This document shows, in pieces, positions 8,839-19,000 of a DNA stretch of 64,000 nt. The stretch covers positions 802,875 through 866,874 of the forward strand of contig NZ_AZSU01000002.1 of assembly GCF_000511955.1 (NCBI RefSeq), in the 5' to 3' direction. Position 1 is the stretch's first letter. Every line of letters starts with the position of its first letter. Under the pieces are notes generated by a model, which had not been told where the DNA came from, made no database searches, and saw only the letters and a program-made list of their open reading frames with translations. The stretch is from [Clostridium] ultunense DSM 10521 (GTDB lineage Bacteria; Bacillota; Clostridia; Tissierellales; Tepidimicrobiaceae). The position numbers and the translations under genes are program-made.

Positions 8839-9210
8839 CTAATTCAATTGTAAGGACTTTTTAGCTTCTAAAACAGCATAAACAACATAATCTGCATCAA
8901 TAATTTCTGCACCTTCTACTAAAGTATTTTCATCTACACCATTATGGATCATACATGCTGAACAAACTTTTAGTTTCCCACCAGCATCTAAAAATGCAGG
9001 TAGTAGTTTGGAAATTGGTTCAAAAGGTTCCCCTATATCTATCTTATTTGCATAGCCTTTAGTGGCTAAATGCACCCCGTCAGATAGAAGTAATAATTCT
9101 ACAGCATGACCTTTCTGGGCTGCTTTTAGTCCCATTGTAAAAGCTATGGTAACATTATTTGCATCTCTTTCGTGTTGTGTTAAGGTAATTAGTAAATCAA
9201 TATTATCCAT
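8839..9210 (-). CDS. DsrE/DsrF-like sulfur-relay family protein
   Basis: A 123-residue protein with the DsrE-like flavodoxin-type fold: N-terminal strand DLLITLTQH, then NVTIAFTMGLKAAQKGHAVE, LLLSDGVHLATKGYA, and the Cys-containing motif VCSACM about residues 82-87 where DsrE relatives carry the persulfide-accepting cysteine. The ATG is preceded by a strong AAGGAGG on the minus strand (9217-9225). Relatives act in intracellular sulfur transfer or as small peroxiredoxin-like proteins. No sulfur-oxidation genes are nearby, so only the fold and the reactive cysteines can be claimed. Confidence 0.8.
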   Translation of the reverse strand: MDNIDLLITLTQHERDANNVTIAFTMGLKAAQKGHAVELLLLSDGVHLATKGYANKIDIGEPFEPISKLLPAFLDAGGKLKVCSACMIHNGVDENTLVEGAEIIDADYVVYAVLEAKKSLQLN

Positions 9211-9654
9211 TATATTTAAACCTCCTTGTTTTTATACTTTTAATATACCCATTAGGGGTATTGTTAATCAAAATATAAAATGTCTTTAGATAAAATAAAG
9301 TTTGAAAACGGATTGGAAACCATTGTGAATTCATTGCTTAGCCAATGTTGATTATCAGAAAAACTACAATGAGTAGCTAAGGACCATCCAAGTATAGAAA
9401 AGAAAGAATAAAATCGATATCCTTTATTACAAATAATTTATATTAAAAATTTTAAAAGGAAAGATATTTATGATAAAGAAGAATACAGTAATGATGGTAA
9501 TATTCCTTGTATATATGTGCTATAGTACCTGAAGGTAAGAAGGATAATCTAGATATGGTATTTCCACTGTTAGAGTATAACTAAACGATTTGCAAATAAA
9601 ATAGACTAAGGCATTGTATTTAACAATGCCTTAGTCTATCAAAATATTTAATTA
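9211..9654. other. Intergenic stretch with no clear gene
   Basis: About 440 bases between two minus-strand genes. A frame at 9470-9532 (MIKKNTVMMVIFLVYMCYST) looks like a short hydrophobic signal segment. It stops at once and continues in another frame (VPEGKKDNLDMVFPLLEYN) to 9583, so it is probably a decayed small secreted or lipoprotein gene. The 3' terminator of the next minus-strand gene lies at 9601-9639. Nothing else is recognisable. Confidence 0.4.
9601..9639 (-). terminator. Terminator of the 9655-10008 gene
   Basis: A perfect 17-bp stem, ATAGACTAAGGCATTGT (9601-9617) and its complement (9623-9639), loop of five bases. Read on the minus strand it is followed by TTTATTT. Confidence 0.85.
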
Positions 9655-10008
9655 TTATATTTCTTGTATGTCTAATACTAAAATATTGTCCCCGTATTCA
9701 ATGTCTAGAACCTTTAGCAACTCTTCTCTTGTGTTTCCATAGGATTTATGGATCTCTACTATATCCAAAGTATAACCTTGGTCCAACTTTTCTATGATTT
9801 GATCTTTAAACCATCCAATGTAAATGCTTACCCTATCGTTTAAATTAAAGTTTCTTCCCGAGCCTTGATAATTAGTTTGTCCTAAAAAAACATCTTTATT
9901 TTTAATATTGCATACCGAATATTTTGTGATAATATTTTTGGTCTTTTGGTCAATATCCTTGTATGCTACAAGCAAAACTTTGTATTTTGACTTTGCACTA
10001 CTAGTCAT
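9655..10008 (-). CDS. Uncharacterised 117-residue protein
   Basis: I choose the ATG at 10008 (MTSSAKSKYKVLLVAY) because GGGGG lies 8 bases upstream; the frame is open further but without a ribosome site. No known domain is recognised. The N-terminus has a strand-like KYKVLLVAYKDID, followed by a mixed soluble sequence. Two tyrosine/glycine-rich stretches (GQTNYQGSGRNFNLNDRV, HKSYGNTREE) and an acidic C-terminal hydrophobic strand (DNILVLDIQEI) are the visible features. No signal peptide or membrane segment. It has its own terminator and faces the divergent lipoprotein gene. Confidence 0.6.
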   Translation of the reverse strand: MTSSAKSKYKVLLVAYKDIDQKTKNIITKYSVCNIKNKDVFLGQTNYQGSGRNFNLNDRVSIYIGWFKDQIIEKLDQGYTLDIVEIHKSYGNTREELLKVLDIEYGDNILVLDIQEI

Positions 10009-10186
10009 ATCTAGCACCCCCTTTTTTGTATAAACAAACTTTATGTTAATTATATAACAATTTCGAAAATAAGTACATATCATACCTGGTTCTAACATAC
10101 TGATTTACTGCAACATAAATTACCTCTATGACTTCAATATATTACAATGGTGATTTTAGCTCTTTTTTCATTATAATTATTTATGA

Positions 10187-10192
10187 TATAAT
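10187..10192 (+). promoter_or_regulatory. -10 element of the lipoprotein promoter
   Basis: TATAAT 38 bases before the start codon at 10230. The region at the expected -35 position is only a T-rich match (TTTTTC). Confidence 0.45.
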
Positions 10193-10229
10193 ATATATCG
10201 TTAAGAAATCTAAAAAAGGAGAAAAAGAA

Positions 10230-10847
10230 ATGAAAAAATTTAGCAAAAAATCAAAAATAGCAATAATACTTATGACAAGCTTACTTATTTTTAATCTATC
10301 TGGTTGTGCTCAAATCAGGGACAAGTTAAAAACTATGAAAGGTGAATTAGTAGGTATACATTTTACAATTTCGGCTTTTGATCACTATGCAAATAAAACT
10401 TTAGAAGTGGAAGGAAACAAAGTAACAGTAGGGGTTTTAGAAAATGAAGCTAATATTGATTCGTCATCTACAGGATATCAATCTGGTGTATTGGAGATAA
10501 CTGTAAATGGAAAGCAGATGTTTCAAGTAGGAAATACAGTTATTTTTGCAGAAGATGGATTGGATATGGTAGAGGATTTTGAAGTCCCTGAGGATATTAC
10601 TGTAAGTAAAGGTGGAGGATTTGTTCCCTTAGATAGATTTATTAATGATATAAAAAATAAAATTGGGAAAGAAAAAACCATAATTATTTCTAGTCAAATG
10701 GGGATTCCTATAGCTGTTTATCAAGGGAAAAATGTCTATGTAACGGTTCCCGATGATTTACCTAAGATGACAAGGCTTAATATAGATGGGAAATCTTTGT
10801 ATATTCATAGGGCTAATTATATAATCTTAGATACGAAAATGATGTAA
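10230..10847 (+). CDS. Lipoprotein, DUF5052-like
   Basis: The ATG at 10230, after AAGGAG (10217-10222), gives a 205-residue precursor. It has a basic start (MKKFSKKSK), a hydrophobic stretch IAIILMTSLLIF and the lipobox LSGC, so it is exported and anchored through Cys27. The mature part begins QIRDKLKTMKGELVG and resembles the DUF5052 lipoproteins of Firmicutes, predicted all-beta, with no catalytic motif I can identify. The upstream in-frame codons from 10128 are not part of the gene, because they precede the promoter and ribosome site. Function unknown. Confidence 0.75.
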   Translation: MKKFSKKSKIAIILMTSLLIFNLSGCAQIRDKLKTMKGELVGIHFTISAFDHYANKTLEVEGNKVTVGVLENEANIDSSSTGYQSGVLEITVNGKQMFQVGNTVIFAEDGLDMVEDFEVPEDITVSKGGGFVPLDRFINDIKNKIGKEKTIIISSQMGIPIAVYQGKNVYVTVPDDLPKMTRLNIDGKSLYIHRANYIILDTKMM

Positions 10848-10935
10848 AATATTCATCTCCAGTACCAACCTTAATATCTACTGTAATAAAGTAGAGGCAT
10901 TAATCATGGATGAAAAGTGTGATGAAAATGATAGA

Positions 10936-10980
10936 AAGTTCTCACTATGGTGCAGGCACCAAAGCGAGAACTTATTTAAT
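10936..10980. terminator. Hairpin between the lipoprotein and DUF2935 genes
   Basis: Outer arms AAGTTCTC and GAGAACTT and inner arms GGTGC and GCACC form an interrupted stem. It lies directly after the stop of the minus-strand gene and could act in both directions. The T-tails are weak. Confidence 0.5.
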
Positions 10981-11895
10981 CTAATGCCCTTTTAAGTAGC
11001 TTTTTAACAACCGAATATATCGATTAGCCTCCCTTAGTATATGGTCTCCTAATAATGGATAAGCCATAGCTTTTATTTGACAATCTATTAAACCTTCTGT
11101 GCCAGTAACCTTAAAATCCCGAATTTCGGTGGTTAATTTTATGGCCTCTTTTGTAATCTTAGGAATATCTTCTTTGTTGGCTTCTTCAGTCCTTTCTATA
11201 AGCTCATCAAATCTTTGGCTAAAATCATTGGCAGTATTAAACAAGTCCACTTCCGTTGGGTCTAATAGGCCTCTAATAAAAAAGGCATGTTCTTTCATAA
11301 TTGTATCCCAAAATATTTCTTGTTCTAATATGTCAGTAATGGGCTTTGTTTGCTTTTGAATATTTTCCAGTGCCATTAAATAAAACTTAGCTTCCCTTAA
11401 TATATGATCTATAAGTAGTTGATATAGATTTGCAAACATCTTACATTCTAGTAATTTTGCTAGGACTTTTTCTTTAAATTTAATAACCTCTATAACCAAA
11501 TTGATAGCCCTTTTATTGATATTATCAATCCGTCTTTCTAGTTCAGATGTAAAGTCAAAGTATGGGTTTGATTCTAATTCAAGTTCTTCTAAGGTTATTT
11601 CCTTATTTATGCATATACCTGTATTATCTTGAGTAATTGTTTCAGAATTAAGAGTAAGTGGGGTTACTAATTCCTCTGATTCTAATACTTCTTGATTTAT
11701 GGCACCTTTTGATAGGGCAATGGTTTCTAATAAGATTTCTTCAAAAGACCTTTTAAGCTGATCACCTTCTAAAATAAGGGAACTATCTATAATTAACAAT
11801 CCTACTTCCATAAAAATCATATGCTCTTTCATTATCCTACCAAAAAACAAGTTTAATTCTAAAGAAGTTTTAATATAATCTCTCCTCGATAGCAT
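10981..11895 (-). CDS. DUF2935 protein, copy 1
   Basis: A 304-residue all-helical protein made of two DUF2935 halves. Each half contributes a pair of motifs: RIMKEHMIFME with LLIDHILREAKFYL in the first, and TIMKEHAFFIRGLLDPTE with LLGDHILREANRYI in the second. The paired EH and H-x-x-R-E residues on helices look like ferritin-like or hemerythrin-like metal ligands. Family members have been solved structurally but have no assigned role. Start ATG 11895 is preceded by AGGAGGGA. It lies 35 bases downstream of its paralogue, so the two are co-transcribed. Confidence 0.85.
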   Translation of the reverse strand: MLSRRDYIKTSLELNLFFGRIMKEHMIFMEVGLLIIDSSLILEGDQLKRSFEEILLETIALSKGAINQEVLESEELVTPLTLNSETITQDNTGICINKEITLEELELESNPYFDFTSELERRIDNINKRAINLVIEVIKFKEKVLAKLLECKMFANLYQLLIDHILREAKFYLMALENIQKQTKPITDILEQEIFWDTIMKEHAFFIRGLLDPTEVDLFNTANDFSQRFDELIERTEEANKEDIPKITKEAIKLTTEIRDFKVTGTEGLIDCQIKAMAYPLLGDHILREANRYIRLLKSYLKGH

Positions 11896-11930
11896 AAAAT
11901 CCCTCCTTTTTTATGCCAAATTAAATGAAT

Positions 11931-12845
11931 TTAGCATTCTTTTAAATATTCCTTCAATATCCGAATATACCTATTGGCTTCCCTCAATACATGATCTGCT
12001 AATAGAGGGCTCATTATGGATTTGATTTCACATGCTATTAGCCCTTTTGTGCTGGCAGTTTTAAATTCTTTAATTTCCTTAGTAGCTTTTAAATTTTCCT
12101 TAGTAATTTCACATATTTCTTCTTCCGAAGTCTCTTTAGTCTTTTCTAATAGTTTTTCAAATAGCTCTGCAAAGTCATTGGCTTTATGTAATAGTTCTTC
12201 TTCTGTAGGGTCCAAAAATCCTCTTATAAATTCTGCATGGTCTTCCATTATATGATCCCAGAATATTTCCTTTTCTAGGATATCTTTTTTTACTAACCTT
12301 CGTTCTTGAAGGTCTAATAAAGTTTTTAAATAGAATTTAGCTTCCCTATTAAGATGCTCTAGCATGTGGGGGTATATGAAGATGAATAGATTGCACTCTA
12401 AAAATTGAGCCAATACTTTTTCTTTGAATTTAATAATTTCTATTACTAAATTTATTATTCTGTTGTTTAAATCAAAAACATATCCTTCTAAACTAGCAGT
12501 ATAACTAAAATCTGGATCAGAAACCAATTCTAGCTCAGAAGTAGTTATATCTTTGTCTATACAGACTCCAGTAAGGGATTCCGTTATGGTTTCTGCATCT
12601 AATGTGAAAGGTGTGACAAATTCATTGGACTCTATTGCTTCTTGGCTTATGGATTTATCGGATAAGGCAATTACCTCTCTCAGTATATCTTCAAAAGATT
12701 TTTTAATACTATCTGCCTCTAGAATGTAATTACTATTTTTTACCGAAAGGCTAGCTTCCATTAGGATCATATGTTCCTTCATAATCCGACCAAAAAATAA
12801 ATTTAGCTCTAGTGACATCTGAATAAACTCTTTCCTCGATAACAT
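11931..12845 (-). CDS. DUF2935 protein, copy 2
   Basis: Same length as its neighbour (304 residues) and collinear over its whole length: MLSRKEFIQMSLELNLFFGR, HIMEDHAEFIRGFLDPTEEE and LLADHVLREANRYIRILKEY match the other copy with moderate divergence. The pair therefore arose by tandem duplication that is not recent. Two helical repeats with conserved EH/H-x-x-R-E sites suggest a metal-binding bundle. It is the first gene of the minus-strand pair and is preceded by AGGAGGA. The function is unknown; the genes on either side (a lipoprotein and a nucleoside phosphorylase) give no hint. Confidence 0.85.
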   Translation of the reverse strand: MLSRKEFIQMSLELNLFFGRIMKEHMILMEASLSVKNSNYILEADSIKKSFEDILREVIALSDKSISQEAIESNEFVTPFTLDAETITESLTGVCIDKDITTSELELVSDPDFSYTASLEGYVFDLNNRIINLVIEIIKFKEKVLAQFLECNLFIFIYPHMLEHLNREAKFYLKTLLDLQERRLVKKDILEKEIFWDHIMEDHAEFIRGFLDPTEEELLHKANDFAELFEKLLEKTKETSEEEICEITKENLKATKEIKEFKTASTKGLIACEIKSIMSPLLADHVLREANRYIRILKEYLKEC

Positions 12846-13030
12846 AAAATTCCTCCTTTATAAATATACCTAACTAGTAAATTCTATTTGATAATAGAAA
12901 GGTTTATTACAAAATAATATTTAATTAACTCCTTAAGCTTAGGCATAACTTAATGGAAAGACTATCGACAGAAATCTTTAGAGATGGTAACATAAAATAA
13001 AAAGCAAATTTATTAGAGGAGGTAAGAAAA

Positions 13031-13792
13031 TTGAAGGCGATAATTGGTGGTACTGGGATATATGATATTGGCGAAAGCCATAATAGATTAGTTGAAACAA
13101 AATATGGAAAAGTAGAATTAGATATTATAAATATTGGAGGAGAGGAAATAGCATTTTTATCTAGGCATGGAAAGGATCATACTACTCCTCCCCATAGGAT
13201 AAATTATAGAGCAAATATGATGGCTTTAAAGGAGATAGGAGTACAATATATCTATGCTACTGCGGCAGTAGGTTCTTGTAATGAAAAGTATTTTCCAGGA
13301 GATGTGGTAATAATAAAAGACTTTCTAGATTTTACCAAGGCAAGGCCAGTTACTTTTTTTGAAGGGGGAGAGGAAAAGGTAAAACATGTAGATATGAGTG
13401 ATCCTTATTGTAAAAACTTAAGGGAAAAATTTTATTTTATGGCTAAAAACCAAGGCATAGAAACAAAAGGAGAAGCAGTCTACGTTTGCACTGAAGGGCC
13501 TAGGTTTGAAACTGCTAGTGAAATCAATATGTTTAAACATTTAGGTGGAGATGTAGTAGGAATGACCAATGTACCCGAGGTAGTACTTGCTAAAGAACTG
13601 GGCATATGTTATGCAACGGTTGGAATAATTTCCAATTGGTGTACCGGTATGAAAGGAGAAATAACCTTACATGATATTCAAAAGGAATTAGATAAAAGCA
13701 AAGAAAAAGTAACAAAAGCATTTATTGAAATATTTAAAGGAGAACTAAATAAAAACAAATGTACATGTAAAAATAGCATTATTGAATTATAA
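13031..13792 (+). CDS. 6-oxopurine nucleoside phosphorylase of the MTA phosphorylase family
   Basis: Phosphorolysis of purine nucleosides. The TTG start follows AGAGGAGGT (13014-13022). Family motifs are GGTGIYD at the N-terminus, the phosphate site RHGKDHTTPPHRINYRA, TEGPRFETASE and GMTNVPEVVLAKELG. At the base-recognition site, adenosine-type MTA phosphorylases carry two Asp residues (ATDYDCW); here the segment reads IISNWCTG with Asn, as in methylthioinosine or inosine/guanosine phosphorylases. I therefore infer a preference for 6-oxopurines over MTA. It lies in the same region as the purine genes and could feed hypoxanthine/guanine salvage. The C-terminus adds a Cys-containing tail (NKCTCKN). 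Confidence 0.88.
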   Translation: MKAIIGGTGIYDIGESHNRLVETKYGKVELDIINIGGEEIAFLSRHGKDHTTPPHRINYRANMMALKEIGVQYIYATAAVGSCNEKYFPGDVVIIKDFLDFTKARPVTFFEGGEEKVKHVDMSDPYCKNLREKFYFMAKNQGIETKGEAVYVCTEGPRFETASEINMFKHLGGDVVGMTNVPEVVLAKELGICYATVGIISNWCTGMKGEITLHDIQKELDKSKEKVTKAFIEIFKGELNKNKCTCKNSIIEL

Positions 13793-14007
13793 CCTAAAGG
13801 GATTCTTACAATAGGGTATACATTACCGTTTAAGTAAATATATTCTAGAATTTAACTTATTAGACAAGAATATTGCACAGGAATATTTCACTTTTTATGA
13901 AGGAGTTTATATAAGTATGTCGAAATAATATTAAATGGATATGAAAATTTAGAATATTTTCCATTCTAAATGAAAAAATGAAATATCAATAATTAAAAGG
14001 TGAAATT

Positions 14008-16014
14008 ATGAATATATTACCGTCTAGATATGATAAATTGAATTTAGGTAAAAGTGAAAGACAATTAATTGAGACTCTTGAATCCAAATATGGGGATGAT
14101 GATAACTCATATTTTTTTCTAAAGACTTCTCCTACAGGAATAAACAACCTTCACGTATTCATATCTAATGAAGGTGTGGTTTTTGTAGAGCCAATAGAAA
14201 TAGCGGATATACATATTTTTATTTCTATTCGTTCAAGTTTAGAGATAAGGGTCAAAGAGAATATGCAAAAATTGTACAATAGGTTAACCCAACATAAGAA
14301 ATTAAAAGTTAAAGGGGAAAATGGGTATTATCTTAAATTTCCTTTTACATATAAGATATTCCTTTCTCAATTACGTTATAAAGATACTATGGTGAACGGA
14401 CTTTCAGATAAGGATAAGGATTTTATTATGAATTTTTGCATATTTAAAGACAGTAAGCCCACAGAGGACAATTTGCTATTTAGATTGGCTAAGGGATTTA
14501 ACCAGATGAATGATTTAATAGAGTCCATGTATTCGAATATAGACCATCCCTATTGGAAAGACTGGGATGAGTTTACAAATGAGGATATTAACTACATATT
14601 ACAGATGATCTGTCCAGAATATACAATACCTATTGTCAGCGAGGAAGAACTGGAAAACAGTAGATTTTTTTATACTATTACAAATACTAAAAATGAAGAT
14701 ATCTACATGGTCAATGAAAATGATTTCAATGTTAAAGTACATAGATTGGATGATGAACAGATAAATATCATTAATAATATGAGAAAGGGTAATCAGTTAA
14801 TATTAGCTTGTGCTGGAAGTGGAAAAAGTGTAATTCTAATATCTAAAGCTTTTAAAGCAGCTAGCATACATCCTGACAAAAGGTTTTTAATCACTTGTTT
14901 TAATAGAAATTTGGCAAGTTATTATAATTGGAAGATAAGCCTTGGTGGTTATAGGCAAAGAAATGTTGAATCCATGACTTTTCATAAATTGTTACAAATA
15001 CTGCTCCATGAAGCACGTATATCATATAGTAATTATAAACATGATGAAAATTTTGAGAAAGCAAAGGAAGCATTGAAAGCAGGGAAAATTAAAAGAAGAT
15101 ATTATGGTATATTTCTTGACGAGATACAGATATTTAAACCTGAATGGTATGAGTTTTGCTATAATTTACTCGAAAATCATCAAAAGGATAATTATTTTTT
15201 TACAATTTGCGGTGATATATCTCAAAATATCAATAGGAATATTAAGAAGGGCAAAGCACCTTGGCAAAGACCAGAGAATGCTAACCTGCCTAAATATACT
15301 GGTAGAAGTTTAAGAATAGAAAAGAATTATAGAAATTCCATTGGAATTAATGATATGATGAAAAATTTTATAGAAGTAGCCAAATCCTATATTAAGGAAT
15401 TTAATATAGAGCTTGAAAATGAAGAAGATACCTATCTTCTTGGCAAGGCTTTCAGGAAGGGTTTTCCACCTAAGGCTGTTATGACAAATAGATTTAAATT
15501 AACAGATTGTATAGTAGATGAGATAAGCGACTTAAATGAGAAGAAAAATGTACCTTTAAACAGAATAGCTGTACTTTTCCCTTATAGGAAGTATGCTCCA
15601 TTAAGATATTACTTTATGAGCTGGTTAGAAAATAAGCTCAATGAAAATTTTATTGATTACTATACTCTGGTTTCTGGACGGGATGGCCAATTACCTGCTT
15701 ATTACGGAAACAATAAAGGTGTAGCATTATCCACTATAGAATCATCTTTGGGATTGGATTTTGATGCTGTTATTTTAGCAGGGCTTTTACCATTAGGGAA
15801 ATATTATAATTCTAAAGATATTAATGTAATGAGGAATAGAGAAGATGATAATCAGGAAATTGAACAGGAATTTATAGATAGTATTAATAAGGTATATACT
15901 GCTTGTACTAGAGCAAAGGATCATCTGACTATTTTCCTTGAAGAGGATGAAGACGAATCTCTATATTCAAAGATTATTTTAGAATCTGTTATGGGGGTTG
16001 GTAATATTGAATAA
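14008..16014 (+). CDS. UvrD-like SF1 helicase with a degenerate nuclease-like N-terminus (cassette gene 1)
   Basis: A 668-residue protein, first of five tightly packed genes. From about residue 245 it is an SF1A helicase: Q-like DDEQINIINNM, Walker A GSGKS (270-274), Walker B LDEIQ (370-374), motif III GDISQN, motif V TIESSLGLDFDAV and motif VI YTACTRAKDHL. Residues 1-100 begin GKSERQLIETL and reach VVFVEPIE, which looks like a NERD/restriction-type fold in which the catalytic E-x-K is not preserved. The ATG follows AAAGGTG. It overlaps the next gene by 17 bases. The role is unproven; the context suggests DNA processing in defence. Confidence 0.8.
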   Translation: MNILPSRYDKLNLGKSERQLIETLESKYGDDDNSYFFLKTSPTGINNLHVFISNEGVVFVEPIEIADIHIFISIRSSLEIRVKENMQKLYNRLTQHKKLKVKGENGYYLKFPFTYKIFLSQLRYKDTMVNGLSDKDKDFIMNFCIFKDSKPTEDNLLFRLAKGFNQMNDLIESMYSNIDHPYWKDWDEFTNEDINYILQMICPEYTIPIVSEEELENSRFFYTITNTKNEDIYMVNENDFNVKVHRLDDEQINIINNMRKGNQLILACAGSGKSVILISKAFKAASIHPDKRFLITCFNRNLASYYNWKISLGGYRQRNVESMTFHKLLQILLHEARISYSNYKHDENFEKAKEALKAGKIKRRYYGIFLDEIQIFKPEWYEFCYNLLENHQKDNYFFTICGDISQNINRNIKKGKAPWQRPENANLPKYTGRSLRIEKNYRNSIGINDMMKNFIEVAKSYIKEFNIELENEEDTYLLGKAFRKGFPPKAVMTNRFKLTDCIVDEISDLNEKKNVPLNRIAVLFPYRKYAPLRYYFMSWLENKLNENFIDYYTLVSGRDGQLPAYYGNNKGVALSTIESSLGLDFDAVILAGLLPLGKYYNSKDINVMRNREDDNQEIEQEFIDSINKVYTACTRAKDHLTIFLEEDEDESLYSKIILESVMGVGNIE

Positions 16015-19000
16015 AGATTATAAAAACAGAATGATTTTTGCTGAAAGGATATTAGAGGATTTTATTGATAGGATAACAGGAAGGAACATAGACAGGCTAG
16101 TAGGACAATATCCTGATGATACATATTTTGTAGGTAAGCTATCTACTATTGATGATGTTAGAAACAACAGGAATATAAACTCAGACGTAAGTGTAAATCA
16201 GATGTCCATGGATTTTTTTATAACCAAAGATGAGATTGAGAATTCAAAATTAAAGATCAAAATAAGAGGAGATTTTTATTACCGGGTAATGCCAACTTTT
16301 GAGGAACAGAGAAAGTATTTTATAAAGGAGATGAATAGGAAATCCACTGGAAGAAAATTTGATAGTATGGCTGAAATAATAAGCTTTTTTGAGGACAACA
16401 AAAATAACAGGGATATTTTAAATTTAAATAGGTGTCCAATATTGAATGTGTTTGAAAAATTGTCCCTAGATGATTCTATAATTTTAGAAATCCATTTGAA
16501 GGATATGTTAAATCCAAATAAAGATATGGGAATGTACAGTTTTAAGGATCAGATATCGGGATACTTGGATAGAAAAATTGATGAAATCATAAGCCAGGCT
16601 GATATATATAAAGCAATACAGGAGGATATAAAAGTAGAGCAGCTAATTGATGAGCATAAATATGATAATTTTCTGATCCAATACAGTTCCCATCATGTAC
16701 CTAGGCCTAATTTTGAACTAAATTTATCAGTTGGAGTTAAGTTGGTGAAGGATAGTCTATTTAGAGTAAGTGTTGGTCTTTCAAATACTACTTTGAAGAA
16801 TGAGATAAATACTTTTAAAAAGAACCTTTCCCATGATTCAATTCTTTTCAATGCTGGATTTGATGTAAAACTTATAAATGCTAAATTTGATGATATAAAG
16901 TTGGATTACTTTTTAGATGATTATAAATACGATAAAACGGTAAAGGGAATAGGGCATAATTGTAGTTTGGAGTTTGATAATAAAAACAATGTGTTGAAGA
17001 CTACTAATATACCTAAATTCTATCAAAAACGATTAAAGACTAAAGATGGTTTATCTGTTAAGTTTCAAGACCTTATTAGTGATCCAGTAAAAACACTTGA
17101 AAATATTTCTGCTGAAATGGAAAAGGAAATAGAAAAATGGAAAAAGGAGTACGAAAAAAAGAAGGATAATCTAATTGAAGATAAAAGTATGTTGGGAAAA
17201 GCTCAAAAGGATTTTCAAGATGAAATAAAAGGTTTTAGATTTGAAATTGATAGATTTAAATATGGCATAGAGCAGATAGAGAATAGGGAAATGGTGAGAA
17301 AGGCTTTTATCAATATGAACAAAGCCTTTAAAATGTCGTCAACAAGCCATGATAGCTGGCGTCTATTTCAGATAGTATTCATAGTTTCATTGGTCCCTGA
17401 TATTATATTGAGCCATTATGGTGAAGATGATATTGAAAAATCCTTTATAGATATGGTAGATCTGTTATATTTTCCAACTGGTGGAGGAAAGACTGAAGCG
17501 TTTCTTGGGTGTATAGTATTTACACTATTCTTTGATAGGATTAGAGGAAAAAGTTTTGGGGTAAGCAGTTTAGTAAAATATCCATTAAGGTTATTATCAG
17601 TCCAACAGATTAATCGGATAGCCAACGTACTAGCAGCAGCAGAAATAATTAGAAGGAATAATAAAGAGGATTATCCTGGAGATAGTTTTTCCTTAGGATA
17701 TTATGTAGGAGACAATAATACTCCTAATGAATTAAATGAGGAAAAGATATTCAATTTTTCTAACAAAACTCAAGGGCAATTAAATGATGAGTTGAGAATA
17801 GTAGATGTATGTCCGTTTTGCAAACAGAAAACCGTTGATATTGTATTGGATATAGGCAGTATTAAATTGAAGCATGTATGTAGAAATAATAACTGTCCAT
17901 CCGGAGGAGAATTGCCAATACATATTGTAGACCGGGAAATATACCGCTATCTTCCTTCTGTTATAGTAAGTACCATAGATAAAATTGCATCTATGGGATT
18001 TCAATCTAACTTTAGAAATATACTTGGAGAAGTTCAACATCAATGTCCTGCCCATGGATATACAAGTAAAACTAGATGTACTGAGAACCAACTTTGTGAG
18101 AAAGATGTACGAGAATTTAAAGAGGTGTCTTTATTTGATCCGGCACCAACTCTTTTAATACAGGATGAGGTACATTTAATAAGGGAATCATTGGGAACCT
18201 TTAATTCACATTATGAAACCCTTATGCAATATTTAATTAGCAATTTAATATCCAACAAGAAGAAACTCAAGACAATTGGTGCAACGGCTACGATATCCAG
18301 TTATGAAAAGCATATATTGAATTTATATAATAAACAACCAATCAGATTTCCAGCCAAGTCTCCATATATTGGAGAGGATTTTTACTCCTATACTGATGAT
18401 AAGGATATCAATAGGATTATTATTTCTTATGCACCTTTTGGAAGGGCTATAATCAATTCCGTAGTATACTCCCTCAAATATTTAAGACAAGCTGTAGAAG
18501 AGTATTATAAGAACATTGACAAGCTTAAATCAATACCGGGTATACAAATAAACAGTGATGATGAAGCCTATGAAATACTTAAGGATTATTGGATCTTTTT
18601 GGAGTATAACAATGTTAAGATAGACGGTAATAAAGTAATCAATGCATTAGACAATATAATAAGCCCTCAGCTTTTAGAAGAAGGCTATAAGAAATTTGAG
18701 ATTCAAAAGATGACAGGTGATGAAACCTTCCAAACTGTAAGGCAGATACTTTCTCAAGTTGAGAACAATGATAATGTACTTGAAGGAGTTAACCTTATAG
18801 CAGCAACCAGCATGATCTCTCATGGTGTGGATGCAAATAGGTTTAATACTATGATGTTCTTTGGTATGCCTAACAATACTGCAGAATATATACAGGCATA
18901 TTCGAGAGTAGGAAGAAAGTATCCTGGAATAGTAATCGATATAATACGACCTACTAGAGAAAGGGACGTTTCCTATTTGAAATATTTTGATAAATTCCAT

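Noticed and set aside
14008..16014. First cassette helicase as a second housekeeping PcrA/UvrD
   Set aside because: A full pcrA with its Tudor-like tail is at 45864-48062. The cassette protein is shorter in the helicase part, has a different N-terminal domain and overlaps the DrmA-like gene.
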